Assembly: GCA_028873075.1 (NCBI GenBank)
Contig: JAGWND010000005.1
Coordinates: forward strand, 1 to 38,480
Source: Bacteroidota bacterium
GTDB lineage: Bacteria; Bacteroidota; Ignavibacteria; UBA10030; UBA8401
Direction: 5' to 3'
Length of the DNA: 38,480 nucleotides
Numbering within the stretch: position 1 is the stretch's first letter; each line of letters begins with the position of its first letter. Below are positions 15,720-25,199 of this stretch, one piece after another. Position numbers and translations under genes: made by a program. Under the pieces are notes generated by a model, which did not search any database, was not told the DNA's origin, and worked only from the letters and a program-made list of their open reading frames with translations.

Positions 15720-16699
15720 AGATGCCGTCGAAAATTTTTGCGGTGAGCATTGCTTTCACACTCGCTGCATCAGCGCAGGATACGCTCTACATGTCTGTGC
15801 TCAGTTCGCACGCATATCGCATAGGCGCGCAGGATAATCCAATTGTCGGATTGTTCGGCAGCGCCGACGGTGGAAATTCGTGGCACCACGAAGGATGGAT
15901 AAACTACATCCGCGTGTTTTACACTGAAGCCGCTTCCGACGGAACGCTCTGGTCCGCGTGCGGCAACGGCGTTCTGCGTTCAACAGACGCCGGCGCTTCG
16001 TGGAAAATTACAACCGGCTGGCAAATCACCGAGGCGCTGAAAGTGCGTGCGGATAATTCCGATCCTTCGGTTGTTTACGCGGCAACCGCGTACGGAATTT
16101 TCAAAACGACCGATCACGGAGCAACGTGGAAGAAAAAAAGCCGCGGCTTGCCCGGCAGATTTACGGCGGATGTTATTATTGATGAACAGAATCACGCGCA
16201 CCTTTTCGCAGCAACAGAAGAAGGCGTGTATGTGAGCCGCGATGCCGGCGGTCATTGGATGCTGTGCGGCTTGAAAGGAAAAGGAATTCGGATGCTTTTG
16301 CAGGAGCAGAACAATCCGCAAACACTGTGGGCGGGAACAGAAGATGACGGCCTGCTCAAATCGGAAAATGACGGAGCAACGTGGAAGCCGATGAACAACG
16401 GACTCAGCGCAAAAACCGTTTACGCGCTTGCGAGTAATCCCTCGGACTCACGATTGCTCTTTGCCGGAACGCACGGCGGCGGTGTGTTCCGCTCGCGCGA
16501 CGGAGGAGAACACTGGACGCAGCAAAACAACGGTCTGACGAATCTCGTTGTTCATGCATTGCTCGTCCTTCCATCGCATCCGCAATCCGTGTTTGCCGGA
16601 ACGCTGAACGGCGGACTTTTCAGAAGCGATGACGAAGGGAATTCATGGAAATTTGTTTGTCAGCCGGAAGCACAAGTATGGGGGCTTTCAGTGCGATGA
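15716..16699 (+). CDS. Secreted seven-blade Asp-box beta-propeller (module copy A)
   Basis: 327 aa with a Sec signal (IFAVSIAFTLAASAQ, cleavage near residue 20). Seven Asp-box motifs of type SxDxGxxW are spaced about 40-45 residues apart: SADGGNSW, STDAGASW, TTDHGATW, SRDAGGHW, SENDGATW, SRDGGEHW and SDDEGNSW. That predicts one complete seven-blade propeller of the sortilin/BNR type. No sialidase Arg triad is evident, so glycan or protein binding is more likely than catalysis. ATGA overlaps join it to the amidohydrolase before and the lyase-like gene after. A related protein lies at 18519. Confidence 0.88.
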   Translation: MKMPSKIFAVSIAFTLAASAQDTLYMSVLSSHAYRIGAQDNPIVGLFGSADGGNSWHHEGWINYIRVFYTEAASDGTLWSACGNGVLRSTDAGASWKITTGWQITEALKVRADNSDPSVVYAATAYGIFKTTDHGATWKKKSRGLPGRFTADVIIDEQNHAHLFAATEEGVYVSRDAGGHWMLCGLKGKGIRMLLQEQNNPQTLWAGTEDDGLLKSENDGATWKPMNNGLSAKTVYALASNPSDSRLLFAGTHGGGVFRSRDGGEHWTQQNNGLTNLVVHALLVLPSHPQSVFAGTLNGGLFRSDDEGNSWKFVCQPEAQVWGLSVR

Positions 16700-18522
16700 A
16701 AAGGAACGTTATGATATATGCGGTGTTGCTTATTTTTCCCGCTGTGAACGCAATGGCAGGCACATTTGAGGAGCGGAAAGCAGAATTGCTGCAGGAGGCA
16801 AGCAATGAGCGCGGACGGAATATTTTTCTCGTTGCGGCGAAGATTGCAACGCATCACGACGAGCGTTATGCGCTGACGATGCTCGATTCATTGATTAACG
16901 ACCAACAAATCGGCGGAATGTTTTACTCGTATCAAATGATCGCGACATATCTTTATCTTCAAAGCGGGCTTCCCGATTCGCTGAAGGAGAAAATCCGCAC
17001 TGCGTACCGCACGCGCACAATGTACCGCGGCGATACGGAAAATCACTGGGTAGCATATTACACCGGCTTGTACCTTGCCGCGCAGACATGGCACGATGAG
17101 GACGGCTCGCACTGGTTCAACGGAAAAAGCTCGAAAGAAAATTTTGATGAAGCAAAAGACTGGCTGAACGAATGGATGCGTATCACAACGACAATCGGTC
17201 AGGGGGAATTCGATTCGCCGACGTACTTCATCGTGTTCATTACGCCGATGATGGCGCTCCAGCAATTTGCGCTCGACAACACGATGAAGAAGAAAGCGGA
17301 GATGATGGCGGATTATCTCTTTGCAGATTTCGCCGTGGAGAACTTGAACGGCAATTACTGCGGCGCGCACAGCCGCGATTATCCCGAAGATATTGTGAAT
17401 CCGCTGCGCGCGCCAAATGTGCCGTGGGCGTGGCTTTATTTCGGTACGCCGAAAAACGCACCGTGGCTGCCGACGCTCGGACTTCCGCGCCAACCGGTGT
17501 TCCGTCATCCGACATCCTCGAATGAGAGCCTTGGCTATGCGTGGGAAGTAGTATTCGGCGCGCTCAGTTCGTACCGCTTGCCGGAAATTATTTTTCACGT
17601 CGCCACCGACCGAAGCGTGCCGTATGTTGACAAAGAACAAAAGCGTGTTCGCAACATCATTCGCTTTGGAAAAGAAATGAATCCGCAGGTGTACAAATAC
17701 ACGTACATGACCGATCAGTATGCGCTCGGCTCGATCCAAGGCGGAATTCTTCAGCCGATCCAGCAGCACACGTGGGATGTAACGTATGTGTCGGACAAGC
17801 CGGGCAACACTCTTTTCACGCTCAATCCGTTTTATTCCGGAAAAGAGCTTGCAATGTTTTTCCCTGAAGAACAAAAATTTCTTACCGACGAAGTGAACCG
17901 TTACCATAAAGTATACACCGATCCGAATAAATGGAACTCGAGTTCTCCCTACGAACAAACGTTTCAGTGCAAGAACGCGATCATCGTTCTCTATAATATT
18001 ACACCGACAGCTCATCACCGTCAGGTAGACGGCTTCTTCTCGAAAAATCTTGATGAAAGAATTACGCTGGCAAATCGCTGGATTCTCTGCAAAGCGGGAA
18101 AAACATATATCGCATTCTTCCCTTTGAAACAGTACGAATGGATCGAAGAGCCGAACGACTGGCGCTGGAGAAGCTATGATGTGAAAAACGGCGTTGTTGT
18201 TGAAGTCGGACGTGAAAGCGAATACGGTTCTTTTGAAGCATTCAGGAAAACATTCAGCGCGGCAGCAATTGACGCAAAAGATTTCGACAAAACGCTGACT
18301 GTTCGCTACACAACGCACATGGGGGACACGATGCAATTCACGTACGGCGGGGCAAGAATTCTGAACGGTCATACAGTTGATTTTTCTCATTACAAGTTGT
18401 TTGACAGTCCGTTTCTTCACAGCGATATCGGCAGCGGCGTGTTGACGATGACGTACAAGAACATGACGCGGATTCTCGACTTCAATGCTGTTGCAATACG
18501 AAACGGAATGGTGACGAAATGA
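16696..18522 (+). CDS. Secreted polysaccharide-lyase-like toroid protein (module copy A)
   Basis: 608 aa after choosing ATG 16696, which gives an ATGA overlap and a clean signal peptide (MKRNVMIYAVLLIFPAVNAMA); the listed 16645 start lies inside the propeller gene. The first ~350 residues are helical and toroid-like, with YRGDTENHW (Asn116, His117) and TTTIGQGEFDSPTY. A beta-rich region follows with GGILQPIQQHTW. An Asn-His pair plus Tyr in an alpha-toroid followed by beta-sandwich recalls alginate and heparin lyases. No known family is recognised, so function is inferred from architecture and motifs shared with the copy at 19566. Confidence 0.75.
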   Translation: MKRNVMIYAVLLIFPAVNAMAGTFEERKAELLQEASNERGRNIFLVAAKIATHHDERYALTMLDSLINDQQIGGMFYSYQMIATYLYLQSGLPDSLKEKIRTAYRTRTMYRGDTENHWVAYYTGLYLAAQTWHDEDGSHWFNGKSSKENFDEAKDWLNEWMRITTTIGQGEFDSPTYFIVFITPMMALQQFALDNTMKKKAEMMADYLFADFAVENLNGNYCGAHSRDYPEDIVNPLRAPNVPWAWLYFGTPKNAPWLPTLGLPRQPVFRHPTSSNESLGYAWEVVFGALSSYRLPEIIFHVATDRSVPYVDKEQKRVRNIIRFGKEMNPQVYKYTYMTDQYALGSIQGGILQPIQQHTWDVTYVSDKPGNTLFTLNPFYSGKELAMFFPEEQKFLTDEVNRYHKVYTDPNKWNSSSPYEQTFQCKNAIIVLYNITPTAHHRQVDGFFSKNLDERITLANRWILCKAGKTYIAFFPLKQYEWIEEPNDWRWRSYDVKNGVVVEVGRESEYGSFEAFRKTFSAAAIDAKDFDKTLTVRYTTHMGDTMQFTYGGARILNGHTVDFSHYKLFDSPFLHSDIGSGVLTMTYKNMTRILDFNAVAIRNGMVTK

Positions 18523-19517
18523 AATTTCTCGCAGTGTTGTTTCTTTCTCTTTTCACTGAAGCGCATGTTGTTGCTCAGCAAACGGCCGTGTACGCAGCGG
18601 TGCTTTCGACAAAGTCATTTGTTGTCGGAGGTAAGAATCCGATGACGGGGCTTTTTTTTCAACGCCCGTCGGACGACACGCTGTGGCAGCACAGCGGCGC
18701 TCCAAACGTTCGTGTCTCCGGTGTTGCGGTGAAGGTTGAACATCCCCTTGGGGGAAAGCTTCTTTATCTTGCCGCGGGAAACGGCGTTCACCGTTCGACT
18801 GACGGCGGAGCGACATGGAAAATTGTAACCGATTGGCGCGTGACCGAAGTTCAATGGGTAACGATTGATCCGCGCAATTCGAGCGTCGTGTATATCGCAA
18901 CCCCGTACGGCGTTTTCAAATCGAGCGACGGCGGAAATGCATGGAAAGAAATGAGCCGCGGTTTGGAGGCATCGCATTTCATTTCCTCGATTATAGTAGA
19001 TGTTGTGAACTCGAACATCGTGTACTGTTCAACAGAAGACGGCGCGTACATCAGCCGCGATGCAGCCGCGACTTGGCAGCGAATGGGGCTTTCCGTCGGA
19101 GGCGTGCGCGTGATTGCACAAGACCCGGACAACCCGAAGACGCTCGCCGTCGGAACGGAGGACAATGGAATTTACATCTCCCACGATGGAGGTGAGGTGT
19201 GGATGAAAAAAGAATCCGGCGTTGATCATTCTACTTTTTATACCGTTGTTTTTGATCCGCATGATTCACGCATTCTCTATGCCGGCGGTTATGTGACCGG
19301 CGTTTACAAATCTACCGACAGCGGCGAAAGCTGGCGGCGAACGAATGACGGACTGACGTGTCTTAACGTTCATTCCATTGCTGTAGATCCGGCAAACAGC
19401 AATCGCATTTATGCGGCGTCAATGGGTGATGGCGTGTTTCGTTCGGATGACGGCGGAGCGCACTGGAAATTTGCCGGCTTGAGAAATGCTGAAGTGTGGA
19501 GATTAGCGATACAGTAA
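18519..19517 (+). CDS. Secreted Asp-box beta-propeller (module copy B)
   Basis: 332 aa with a signal peptide (MKFLAVLFLSLFTEAHVVAQ). Asp boxes include STDGGATW, SSDGGNAW, SRDAAATW (degenerate), SHDGGEVW, STDSGESW and SDDGGAHW. The first blade, near RPSDDTLW, is eroded. The overall length, start (YAAVLSTKSF against YMSVLSSHAY) and C-terminus (AEVWRLAIQ against AQVWGLSVR) match the protein at 15716, so the two are paralogues from a tandem duplication. It overlaps the lyase-like copy A by ATGA and is followed after 48 bases by lyase-like copy B. Probably a cell-surface or secreted partner of the toroid protein. Confidence 0.87.
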   Translation: MKFLAVLFLSLFTEAHVVAQQTAVYAAVLSTKSFVVGGKNPMTGLFFQRPSDDTLWQHSGAPNVRVSGVAVKVEHPLGGKLLYLAAGNGVHRSTDGGATWKIVTDWRVTEVQWVTIDPRNSSVVYIATPYGVFKSSDGGNAWKEMSRGLEASHFISSIIVDVVNSNIVYCSTEDGAYISRDAAATWQRMGLSVGGVRVIAQDPDNPKTLAVGTEDNGIYISHDGGEVWMKKESGVDHSTFYTVVFDPHDSRILYAGGYVTGVYKSTDSGESWRRTNDGLTCLNVHSIAVDPANSNRIYAASMGDGVFRSDDGGAHWKFAGLRNAEVWRLAIQ

Positions 19518-19565
19518 ACAAAGCGATGCCACTGTCATTGTCCAGATAGATTGACGGAGTATTCA

Positions 19566-21365
19566 ATGTTCAATTTTCAATTCTCAATTATGAAACATTA
19601 CGCTGGAGTGTTTCCTCTTTTGTTGATAGCGTCATTCTGTTCGCTCTATTCCGAACATCAATCGCGGGACGAATATCTGAAAGCGTACGAGCAGCGGGCG
19701 CGGTATGAAACAATTCTCTACGATACAATGCAGAATCCGGGAATTTACGGGGCAACGGTTCGCTATGCTGAAAACCGGGACCTTGCTGTTGCCGACAGCT
19801 TGTTGTTGAACTGCAGCCAGATCAAACATCCTCAAGGCGATATGTTTTGGATGTACCCGGTCATCGGCACGTATCTTCACGGCAAAGGAAAAATGTCCGC
19901 TGCCGCGGCAGCAGCTGTCCGCAACGCGTGGAAAACATACGCACCGTACCGCGGCGATACGGAAAATCATTGGGCGATGTATTACGCATCACTGTATCTT
20001 GCGGCAGAGCAGTGGCGCAATCTTCCCGGCTCGGAATGGTTCAACGGAAAATCTTCGGAAGAAAATCTGAACGACGCGAAAGAATATCTTATTCATTGGA
20101 TTCATATCACGACAACGATCGGGCAAGGGGAATTTGATTCTCCCGATTATTTGCCGGAGTACATGAATGCGATGACGCTGCTCGCAGAGTTTGCGAAAGA
20201 CCCCGCGATGAAACAGCGCGGAAAGATGATGCTCGATTACTTATTGGCAGATTTCGCCGTGGATGAGCTTGGCGGCGAATACATCGGCGGCTTCAGCAGA
20301 ATTTACCAGCCGGCGGTGTACAAGCCGTGGCTTTCCGGTGCATCAGCATTTGCCTATTTGTATTTCGGAACAGGCGGCCCCGTGCAATCCGGCTGGACGT
20401 TGCTTTCTGCATTGTCGGATTACCGGCTGCCGCAAATCATTTATGACATCGCGACTGATCGTTCGCATCCGTTCGTTAATAAAGAACGGAAGCGCATCCG
20501 CAATATTCTTCGTTACCGGAAAGAAATGAATCCGCCTGTGTACAAATATTCGTACATCACGAAAGACTACGGCATCGGTTCGCTGCAAGGCGGCATCCTC
20601 CAGCCGATTCAGCAGCACACATGGGGCGTCAGGTACCTCTACGGAAAACCGACAAGCACGATCTTCGGCTTGCACCCGTATTGGTCCGGCTACGAGCTTG
20701 CGATGTTTTTTCCGGAAGAACGGAAGACGATGATTGCAGATGTTGTCAGCTCGAAAGGAACGTACAACAAAGATGATAAATGGACGAGCAGTTCACCGTA
20801 TGAGCGGACGTTCCAGCACAAGAACACTGTCATTGTGCTGTACGACATTTCCCCGGGAACAACGTCGGAACATATTGACGGATTCTTCCCGAAAAATTTG
20901 CAGAGGCGCATTGTTGATCCATCCGGTTGGATTATGTGCAAGGCGGGAGATACATACATCGGCTGGTATCCTTTGCAGGAATATCGGTGGATGCAGTTAA
21001 AAGATGACGAAGATAATTTCCGCCTTCGCAGTTACAAGCTGCAGAACGGTTATGTAGTCGAAGTTCGCTCGAAAGACGAGGTCGGCTCGTTTGAGAAATT
21101 TGGGATGATGCTGCGGAAACATCTTCCGACAGCGGTTTTGAAGCCCGGTGCTGTCTCTGTGAAGTACACAACGCTGCGCGGTGACAGAATGTTTTTTGCA
21201 TTTCCCCGTACGCGTATGTTGAATGGCAAGGAGGTAAATCTTGGCAGCTACAAATTGTTCGACAGCCCGTTCGCGCATGCCGATGTCGGAAGCGAAAAGC
21301 TCACGCTGACGTACAAGAACAGAAAAATGGTGCTGGATTTTAAGAAGCTTTCAATAACAAAATGA
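19566..21365 (+). CDS. Secreted polysaccharide-lyase-like toroid protein (module copy B)
   Basis: 599 aa, clearly homologous to the protein at 16696. Shared landmarks are YRGDTENHW (Asn134, His135), TTTIGQGEFDSPDY, LADFAVDELGGEY, GGILQPIQQHTW and FDSPFAHADVGS. A hydrophobic N-terminal segment (VFPLLLIASFCSLYS) serves as signal. ATG 19566 has GGAG six bases upstream; ATG 19590 is an alternative giving a more standard signal, and the listed TTG 19551 is rejected. Copy A has an extra ~20-residue stretch (PKNAPWLPTLGLPRQP region) missing here. Ends by ATGA overlap with the sugar kinase. Confidence 0.75.
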   Translation: MFNFQFSIMKHYAGVFPLLLIASFCSLYSEHQSRDEYLKAYEQRARYETILYDTMQNPGIYGATVRYAENRDLAVADSLLLNCSQIKHPQGDMFWMYPVIGTYLHGKGKMSAAAAAAVRNAWKTYAPYRGDTENHWAMYYASLYLAAEQWRNLPGSEWFNGKSSEENLNDAKEYLIHWIHITTTIGQGEFDSPDYLPEYMNAMTLLAEFAKDPAMKQRGKMMLDYLLADFAVDELGGEYIGGFSRIYQPAVYKPWLSGASAFAYLYFGTGGPVQSGWTLLSALSDYRLPQIIYDIATDRSHPFVNKERKRIRNILRYRKEMNPPVYKYSYITKDYGIGSLQGGILQPIQQHTWGVRYLYGKPTSTIFGLHPYWSGYELAMFFPEERKTMIADVVSSKGTYNKDDKWTSSSPYERTFQHKNTVIVLYDISPGTTSEHIDGFFPKNLQRRIVDPSGWIMCKAGDTYIGWYPLQEYRWMQLKDDEDNFRLRSYKLQNGYVVEVRSKDEVGSFEKFGMMLRKHLPTAVLKPGAVSVKYTTLRGDRMFFAFPRTRMLNGKEVNLGSYKLFDSPFAHADVGSEKLTLTYKNRKMVLDFKKLSITK

Positions 21366-22303
21366 AACAAACGCAAACATTCGATGTGGCGGTTGCAGGA
21401 CTTGCCGTCGTTGATGTTCTCGGCTCGCCGATCAATGTGAGGCGGCTTCCGAACGCCGGCTCACTGCGGATGATCGAGTCGCTTGTTCTCACGACAGGCG
21501 GCAATGTTTCGAATGTCGGTATTGATCTTGCAAAGTTAGGATTTCGCGTTGCCGCCATCACGCGCATTGGAAAAGACGATCTCGGCGAATTCTTGTTAGA
21601 ACGGTACCGATCCCATAACATTGACTGCAGCGGTATCACGTTCGATGAAAGGCTGCAGACATCCGGAACGATTGTCTGCGTTGATAAAAGCGGAGAGCGG
21701 ACGTTTCTTCATTCGCGCGGATGTTTGAAACGGTTCCGCGCTCGCGATATTCTTGCCCGTCGTTCCGTGCTAAAGAGCGCGAAAATTATTGCTGTCGGTT
21801 ATCTCGGTTTGTTGCCGGAAATCGAACCTCACTTTCCTTTGTTGTTCGGAACAATCAAGCAGGAAGCTTCCGCGCAAATTTTCCTCGACACCGGCGGTGT
21901 CCCGAGGGTTTCATCGGGCACATTGAAAAAAATTCTTCCGCTTGTTGATTTTTTTATTCCAAGCTATGAAGAAGCGCGCCTTCTTTCGGGAAGAGTAAAG
22001 CCCGATGAAATCGTTCACTTTTTTCGCGAGTGCGGTGCATCTGGCGTTGTCGGTGTCAAGTTAGGGAAAGACGGCTGCTATATTACAGAAAACGGGCGCG
22101 CCGAGCACATTCCTGCCGTTCGTGCCCGCCGTGTCGTGGACACGACAGGCGCGGGAGATGCGTTCGCTGCCGGATTTCTTGCCGGTGTGCTGCGCGGGAA
22201 AAACCCGTTCGATGCTGCCCGGCTTGGCGCTTCGGTTGCGGCAAGCTGCGTTACTTCGTTCGGCGCCTCGACTGGAATTCAGCCGCTGAGAAAATATCTT
22301 TAG
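21362..22303 (+). CDS. PfkB/ribokinase-family sugar kinase
   Basis: A 313-aa ATP-dependent carbohydrate kinase. TTGGNVSNVGIDLAKLG near residue 45 is the N-terminal signature. VDTTGAGDAFAAGFLAGVL near residue 262 is the C-terminal signature with the anion hole and catalytic Asp. It probably phosphorylates a released hexose or a ketodeoxy sugar acid in the cytosol. Start by ATGA overlap with the lyase-like gene links extracellular depolymerisation to intracellular phosphorylation. The two aldolases and the mannose-6-phosphate isomerase in the window are plausible downstream steps. Confidence 0.92.
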   Translation: MKQTQTFDVAVAGLAVVDVLGSPINVRRLPNAGSLRMIESLVLTTGGNVSNVGIDLAKLGFRVAAITRIGKDDLGEFLLERYRSHNIDCSGITFDERLQTSGTIVCVDKSGERTFLHSRGCLKRFRARDILARRSVLKSAKIIAVGYLGLLPEIEPHFPLLFGTIKQEASAQIFLDTGGVPRVSSGTLKKILPLVDFFIPSYEEARLLSGRVKPDEIVHFFRECGASGVVGVKLGKDGCYITENGRAEHIPAVRARRVVDTTGAGDAFAAGFLAGVLRGKNPFDAARLGASVAASCVTSFGASTGIQPLRKYL

Positions 22304-22315
22304 AATGAATGAAGG

Positions 22316-22342
22316 GATGACATCGTTTGAAAAGATGTCATC
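22316..22342. promoter_or_regulatory. Perfect 9-base inverted repeat before the GH38 gene
   Basis: GATGACATC-N9-GATGTCATC fills most of the 50-base gap between the kinase stop and the mannosidase start. It could be an operator or an mRNA hairpin just upstream of the ribosome site. No T run follows, so it is not a standard terminator. Confidence 0.55.
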
Positions 22343-22353
22343 AATTATCTTCA

Positions 22354-25071
22354 ATGAAACCAATCTATCATATCGTTTCGCACTCGCACTGGGACCGTGA
22401 ATGGTACAAGCCATTCGAGGAGTTTCGTGCGATGCTTGTTCAGATGGTGGACGATGTACTCGATCTTCTCAACCGCGATTCTTCCTTTCGCAGTTTCACA
22501 CTCGATGGTCAAACGGTTGTGGTCGAAGATTATCTTGAAATCAAGCCCGAGCGTGCGGAAGAGATCCGCAGGCTCGTAACTGAAGGCAGATTGTTTATCG
22601 GGCCGTGGTATGTTCTTCCCGACGAATTTTTAGTGAGCGGGGAGGCGATCGTGCGCAATCTTCTTCGAGGCATTGAGGTCGCCCGCACTTTCGGCGGAGA
22701 AATGAAGGTCGGCTATCTTCCCGATTCGTTCGGACACATTGCGATGATGCCGGCAATTCTGAAAGGCTTCAACATTGATGCGGCACTGCTCTACCGCGGT
22801 TTTGGCGGTGAGCCGGATCAGCAAACGTCGGAGTATTGGTGGAAGTCACCCGACGGCACACGGTGTTTAATGGAACACCTGTACAGCAACGGCTACAGTG
22901 CCGGTTATTTCCATCAAGAAACAGACGCACAGGCAATAGAGCGGTTTGGAGCAATAAAAAAAGAGCTTGATGCACGTGCCGCTACTTCACACCGTTTGCT
23001 GATGAACGGAGGTGATCATCATTGGCCCGATCCGAAGCTTCCACAGACGCTCGAACTGCTACGGAAGAATTTTGACGGAGAATTCGCACACAGCAACATT
23101 CCGGATTTTTTTTCAACGGTAAAAAAAGAAATGGGCAGAATTCCCGGTACAGGCCGCATCGGAGAAATCAGCGGTGAGCTTCGGTTCGGCTACCGATATG
23201 CCTTTGTGGTGTTAAGCGGCGTTTACTCGAGCCGCATGTATCTGAAGCAGGAAAACTGGAAATGTGAGAACCTGCTTCAGCGCTATGTTGAGCCGCTCAA
23301 TGTTTTTGCCTTGTGTGAAGGAGGAATTTCACAGAATGCGCTCATCCGTGAGGCGTGGAAAAATCTTTTGCATAATCATCCGCACGACAGTATATGCGGA
23401 TGCAGTGTTGATCCCGTGCACAGCGAGATGATGACACGCTTTGCCGCTGCCGAACAAATCGGACGGTCTGCCATTGAGCGGTGCGGCGAACAATTGATTC
23501 CGTCGGATGACCGTGCTTTCAAAGACGACCGATGTATTTTCTTTTTTAATCCGTCGCCGTTTAACCGCAGCGATTGTGCCCAGGCCGAAATCAAGTTCTA
23601 CGTGCAGGACGTGGTGGTCGGATTGAATCCGGATGTGAAAGTTGCACCAAAGCTTCCGCCCGTACGCGGTTTTACCTTGCTCAACGAACAAGGAAAGGAG
23701 ATACCCTATCAGATTCTTCACCACGAGGAAGGGTACGATATTACCTACTCGCGCTACAATTATCCGAAGCAGATCAGGGCGGAAAAATTTACGCTTCTTG
23801 TTGATGCGCAGGATGTTCCTGCCATAGGCTTTGGCGGTTACACGATTGAAAAGACGAAAAAATTCCCGCGATGGAAGACAAAAATTAAATGCGGGCGAAA
23901 TTTTATCGAAAATGAGCATCTTCGTGTCGAAGTAAGCCGCGGCGGCGAAATCGCGCTCCATGACAAAGAGACGGGAGAAATATTTTCTAAGCTTCATGTG
24001 TTCGAGGATTCGGGCGACGTCGGCGATGAATACAATTATTCCTATCCGGCAAAAGATCGCTGGATTTATTCCGGCAAGGCGAAAGCAAACATTGAAGCGG
24101 TGGAGCGTGGACCGCTTCGTGCAGCGTTGCGGGTTACGGTGACGATGAATGTTCCGGTTTCTGCTGCTGCCAATCGCCGCTCGCGGGGCACGGCACTCAC
24201 AAAAATTTCAATTTCGACTGCCGTGCGCTTATCGCATCATTCGCGTTCTGTTGAATTTGAAACAACGGTGAACAACACCGCAAAGGATCATCGCCTCAGA
24301 GTTCTTTTCCCTTCGGGAATTGAGACCAACACCGTCTATGCCGACTCGCAATTCAGCGTTGTTGAACGTAAGCAACAGCAGTACGACGTCTCGCAGTTCA
24401 CAATCGAGCATCCGGCAAAAGTTGCGCCGATGCAGCGTTTTGTAACGGTGAAAGGCAAAACGAGAGCATTGACGATCATATCGTACGGCTTGCCCGAATA
24501 CGAATTAAAGTCGGACGGGAAAGGCACAATTGCGCTGACGCTTTTGCGCTGCGTGGGATTATTGGCAGGAGAGGATCTCATTACGCGCCCCGGCGGCAAA
24601 GGGGGCTGGCACAACGAAACACCGGATGCTCAGTGTCTCGGCACGCATACATTTCGGTACGCAATACTTCCTCATTCTCCGGAGGAGACAAAAATGTTCG
24701 GGGAAATCAACCGTGAAGCAGAGCGGCTTCATCTTCCGTTTTTTTCGTTTCGCCGAAAAAACTCCTGCAATACATTCCCGAAGGCAGGGCTGCTATCGGT
24801 TTCTCCTCCGCAGCTTGTGTTGAGCGCCGTCAAAGAGTCTGATGACGGCTCCTCGCTTATCGTGCGCCTTTACAATCCGTTTGCTGAAAGGGCGGAAGGA
24901 ACAATTCAGTTCGGAGTGCCGGTGAAATCTGTGTTTCGTTCGCAGTTAAACGAAGAGACGAAAGAAGAATTGGCAGTGAATGAGAGGAGGCGTGTTCAGG
25001 TCTCTGTAGTCCCGTACGATATTCTCACGTTGAAAGTAGTGCCGGACCATGAGAAAAAAATTAGCGGATGA
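22354..25071 (+). CDS. GH38 alpha-mannosidase
   Basis: 905 aa, typical for bacterial GH38. SHSHWDREW at residues 9-17 supplies zinc ligands, and GYLPDSFGH holds the catalytic nucleophile Asp124. HNHPHDSICGCSVD near residue 345 is the third family signature. Central helical and C-terminal beta-sandwich domains follow. It removes alpha-linked mannose from oligosaccharides or mannosyl-glycerate-type glycosides. No signal peptide is seen, so it acts in the cytosol on imported material. ATG 22354 is chosen because HIVSHSH must lie near the N-terminus. With the isomerase at 27316 it supports mannose use. Confidence 0.92.
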   Translation: MKPIYHIVSHSHWDREWYKPFEEFRAMLVQMVDDVLDLLNRDSSFRSFTLDGQTVVVEDYLEIKPERAEEIRRLVTEGRLFIGPWYVLPDEFLVSGEAIVRNLLRGIEVARTFGGEMKVGYLPDSFGHIAMMPAILKGFNIDAALLYRGFGGEPDQQTSEYWWKSPDGTRCLMEHLYSNGYSAGYFHQETDAQAIERFGAIKKELDARAATSHRLLMNGGDHHWPDPKLPQTLELLRKNFDGEFAHSNIPDFFSTVKKEMGRIPGTGRIGEISGELRFGYRYAFVVLSGVYSSRMYLKQENWKCENLLQRYVEPLNVFALCEGGISQNALIREAWKNLLHNHPHDSICGCSVDPVHSEMMTRFAAAEQIGRSAIERCGEQLIPSDDRAFKDDRCIFFFNPSPFNRSDCAQAEIKFYVQDVVVGLNPDVKVAPKLPPVRGFTLLNEQGKEIPYQILHHEEGYDITYSRYNYPKQIRAEKFTLLVDAQDVPAIGFGGYTIEKTKKFPRWKTKIKCGRNFIENEHLRVEVSRGGEIALHDKETGEIFSKLHVFEDSGDVGDEYNYSYPAKDRWIYSGKAKANIEAVERGPLRAALRVTVTMNVPVSAAANRRSRGTALTKISISTAVRLSHHSRSVEFETTVNNTAKDHRLRVLFPSGIETNTVYADSQFSVVERKQQQYDVSQFTIEHPAKVAPMQRFVTVKGKTRALTIISYGLPEYELKSDGKGTIALTLLRCVGLLAGEDLITRPGGKGGWHNETPDAQCLGTHTFRYAILPHSPEETKMFGEINREAERLHLPFFSFRRKNSCNTFPKAGLLSVSPPQLVLSAVKESDDGSSLIVRLYNPFAERAEGTIQFGVPVKSVFRSQLNEETKEELAVNERRRVQVSVVPYDILTLKVVPDHEKKISG

Positions 25072-25199
25072 ATGGATTGACGGATTGGCGAAAAAAGGCA
25101 TAATGGCATAATGGGATAGTGCACTTTTCCAGCATTCCGTTATTCCGGGTAGTTGGTTTCCCGTTAAGCAACGAGACTAATTTTTAAGGAGTGATGATA
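25072..25199. repeat. Spacer with 8-base tandem repeat and shared motif
   Basis: GGCATAAT occurs twice in tandem at 25097-25112, followed by the near copy GGGATAGT. The spacer starts ATGGATTGACGGATT and later has ATTCCGTTATTCCG. The gap at 28420-28561 has ATGGATTGTTGGATT and ATTCCGATATTCC in the same order, suggesting two degenerate copies of one small intergenic repeat. AAGGAG at 25186-25191 is the ribosome site of the next gene. Confidence 0.4.

Noticed and set aside
16888-18420. A 510-aa open frame on the - strand
   Set aside because: It lies wholly opposite the lyase-like gene, has His/Arg/Cys-rich composition typical of antisense shadows and no recognisable motifs, while the + strand frame has a signal peptide and a homologue nearby.
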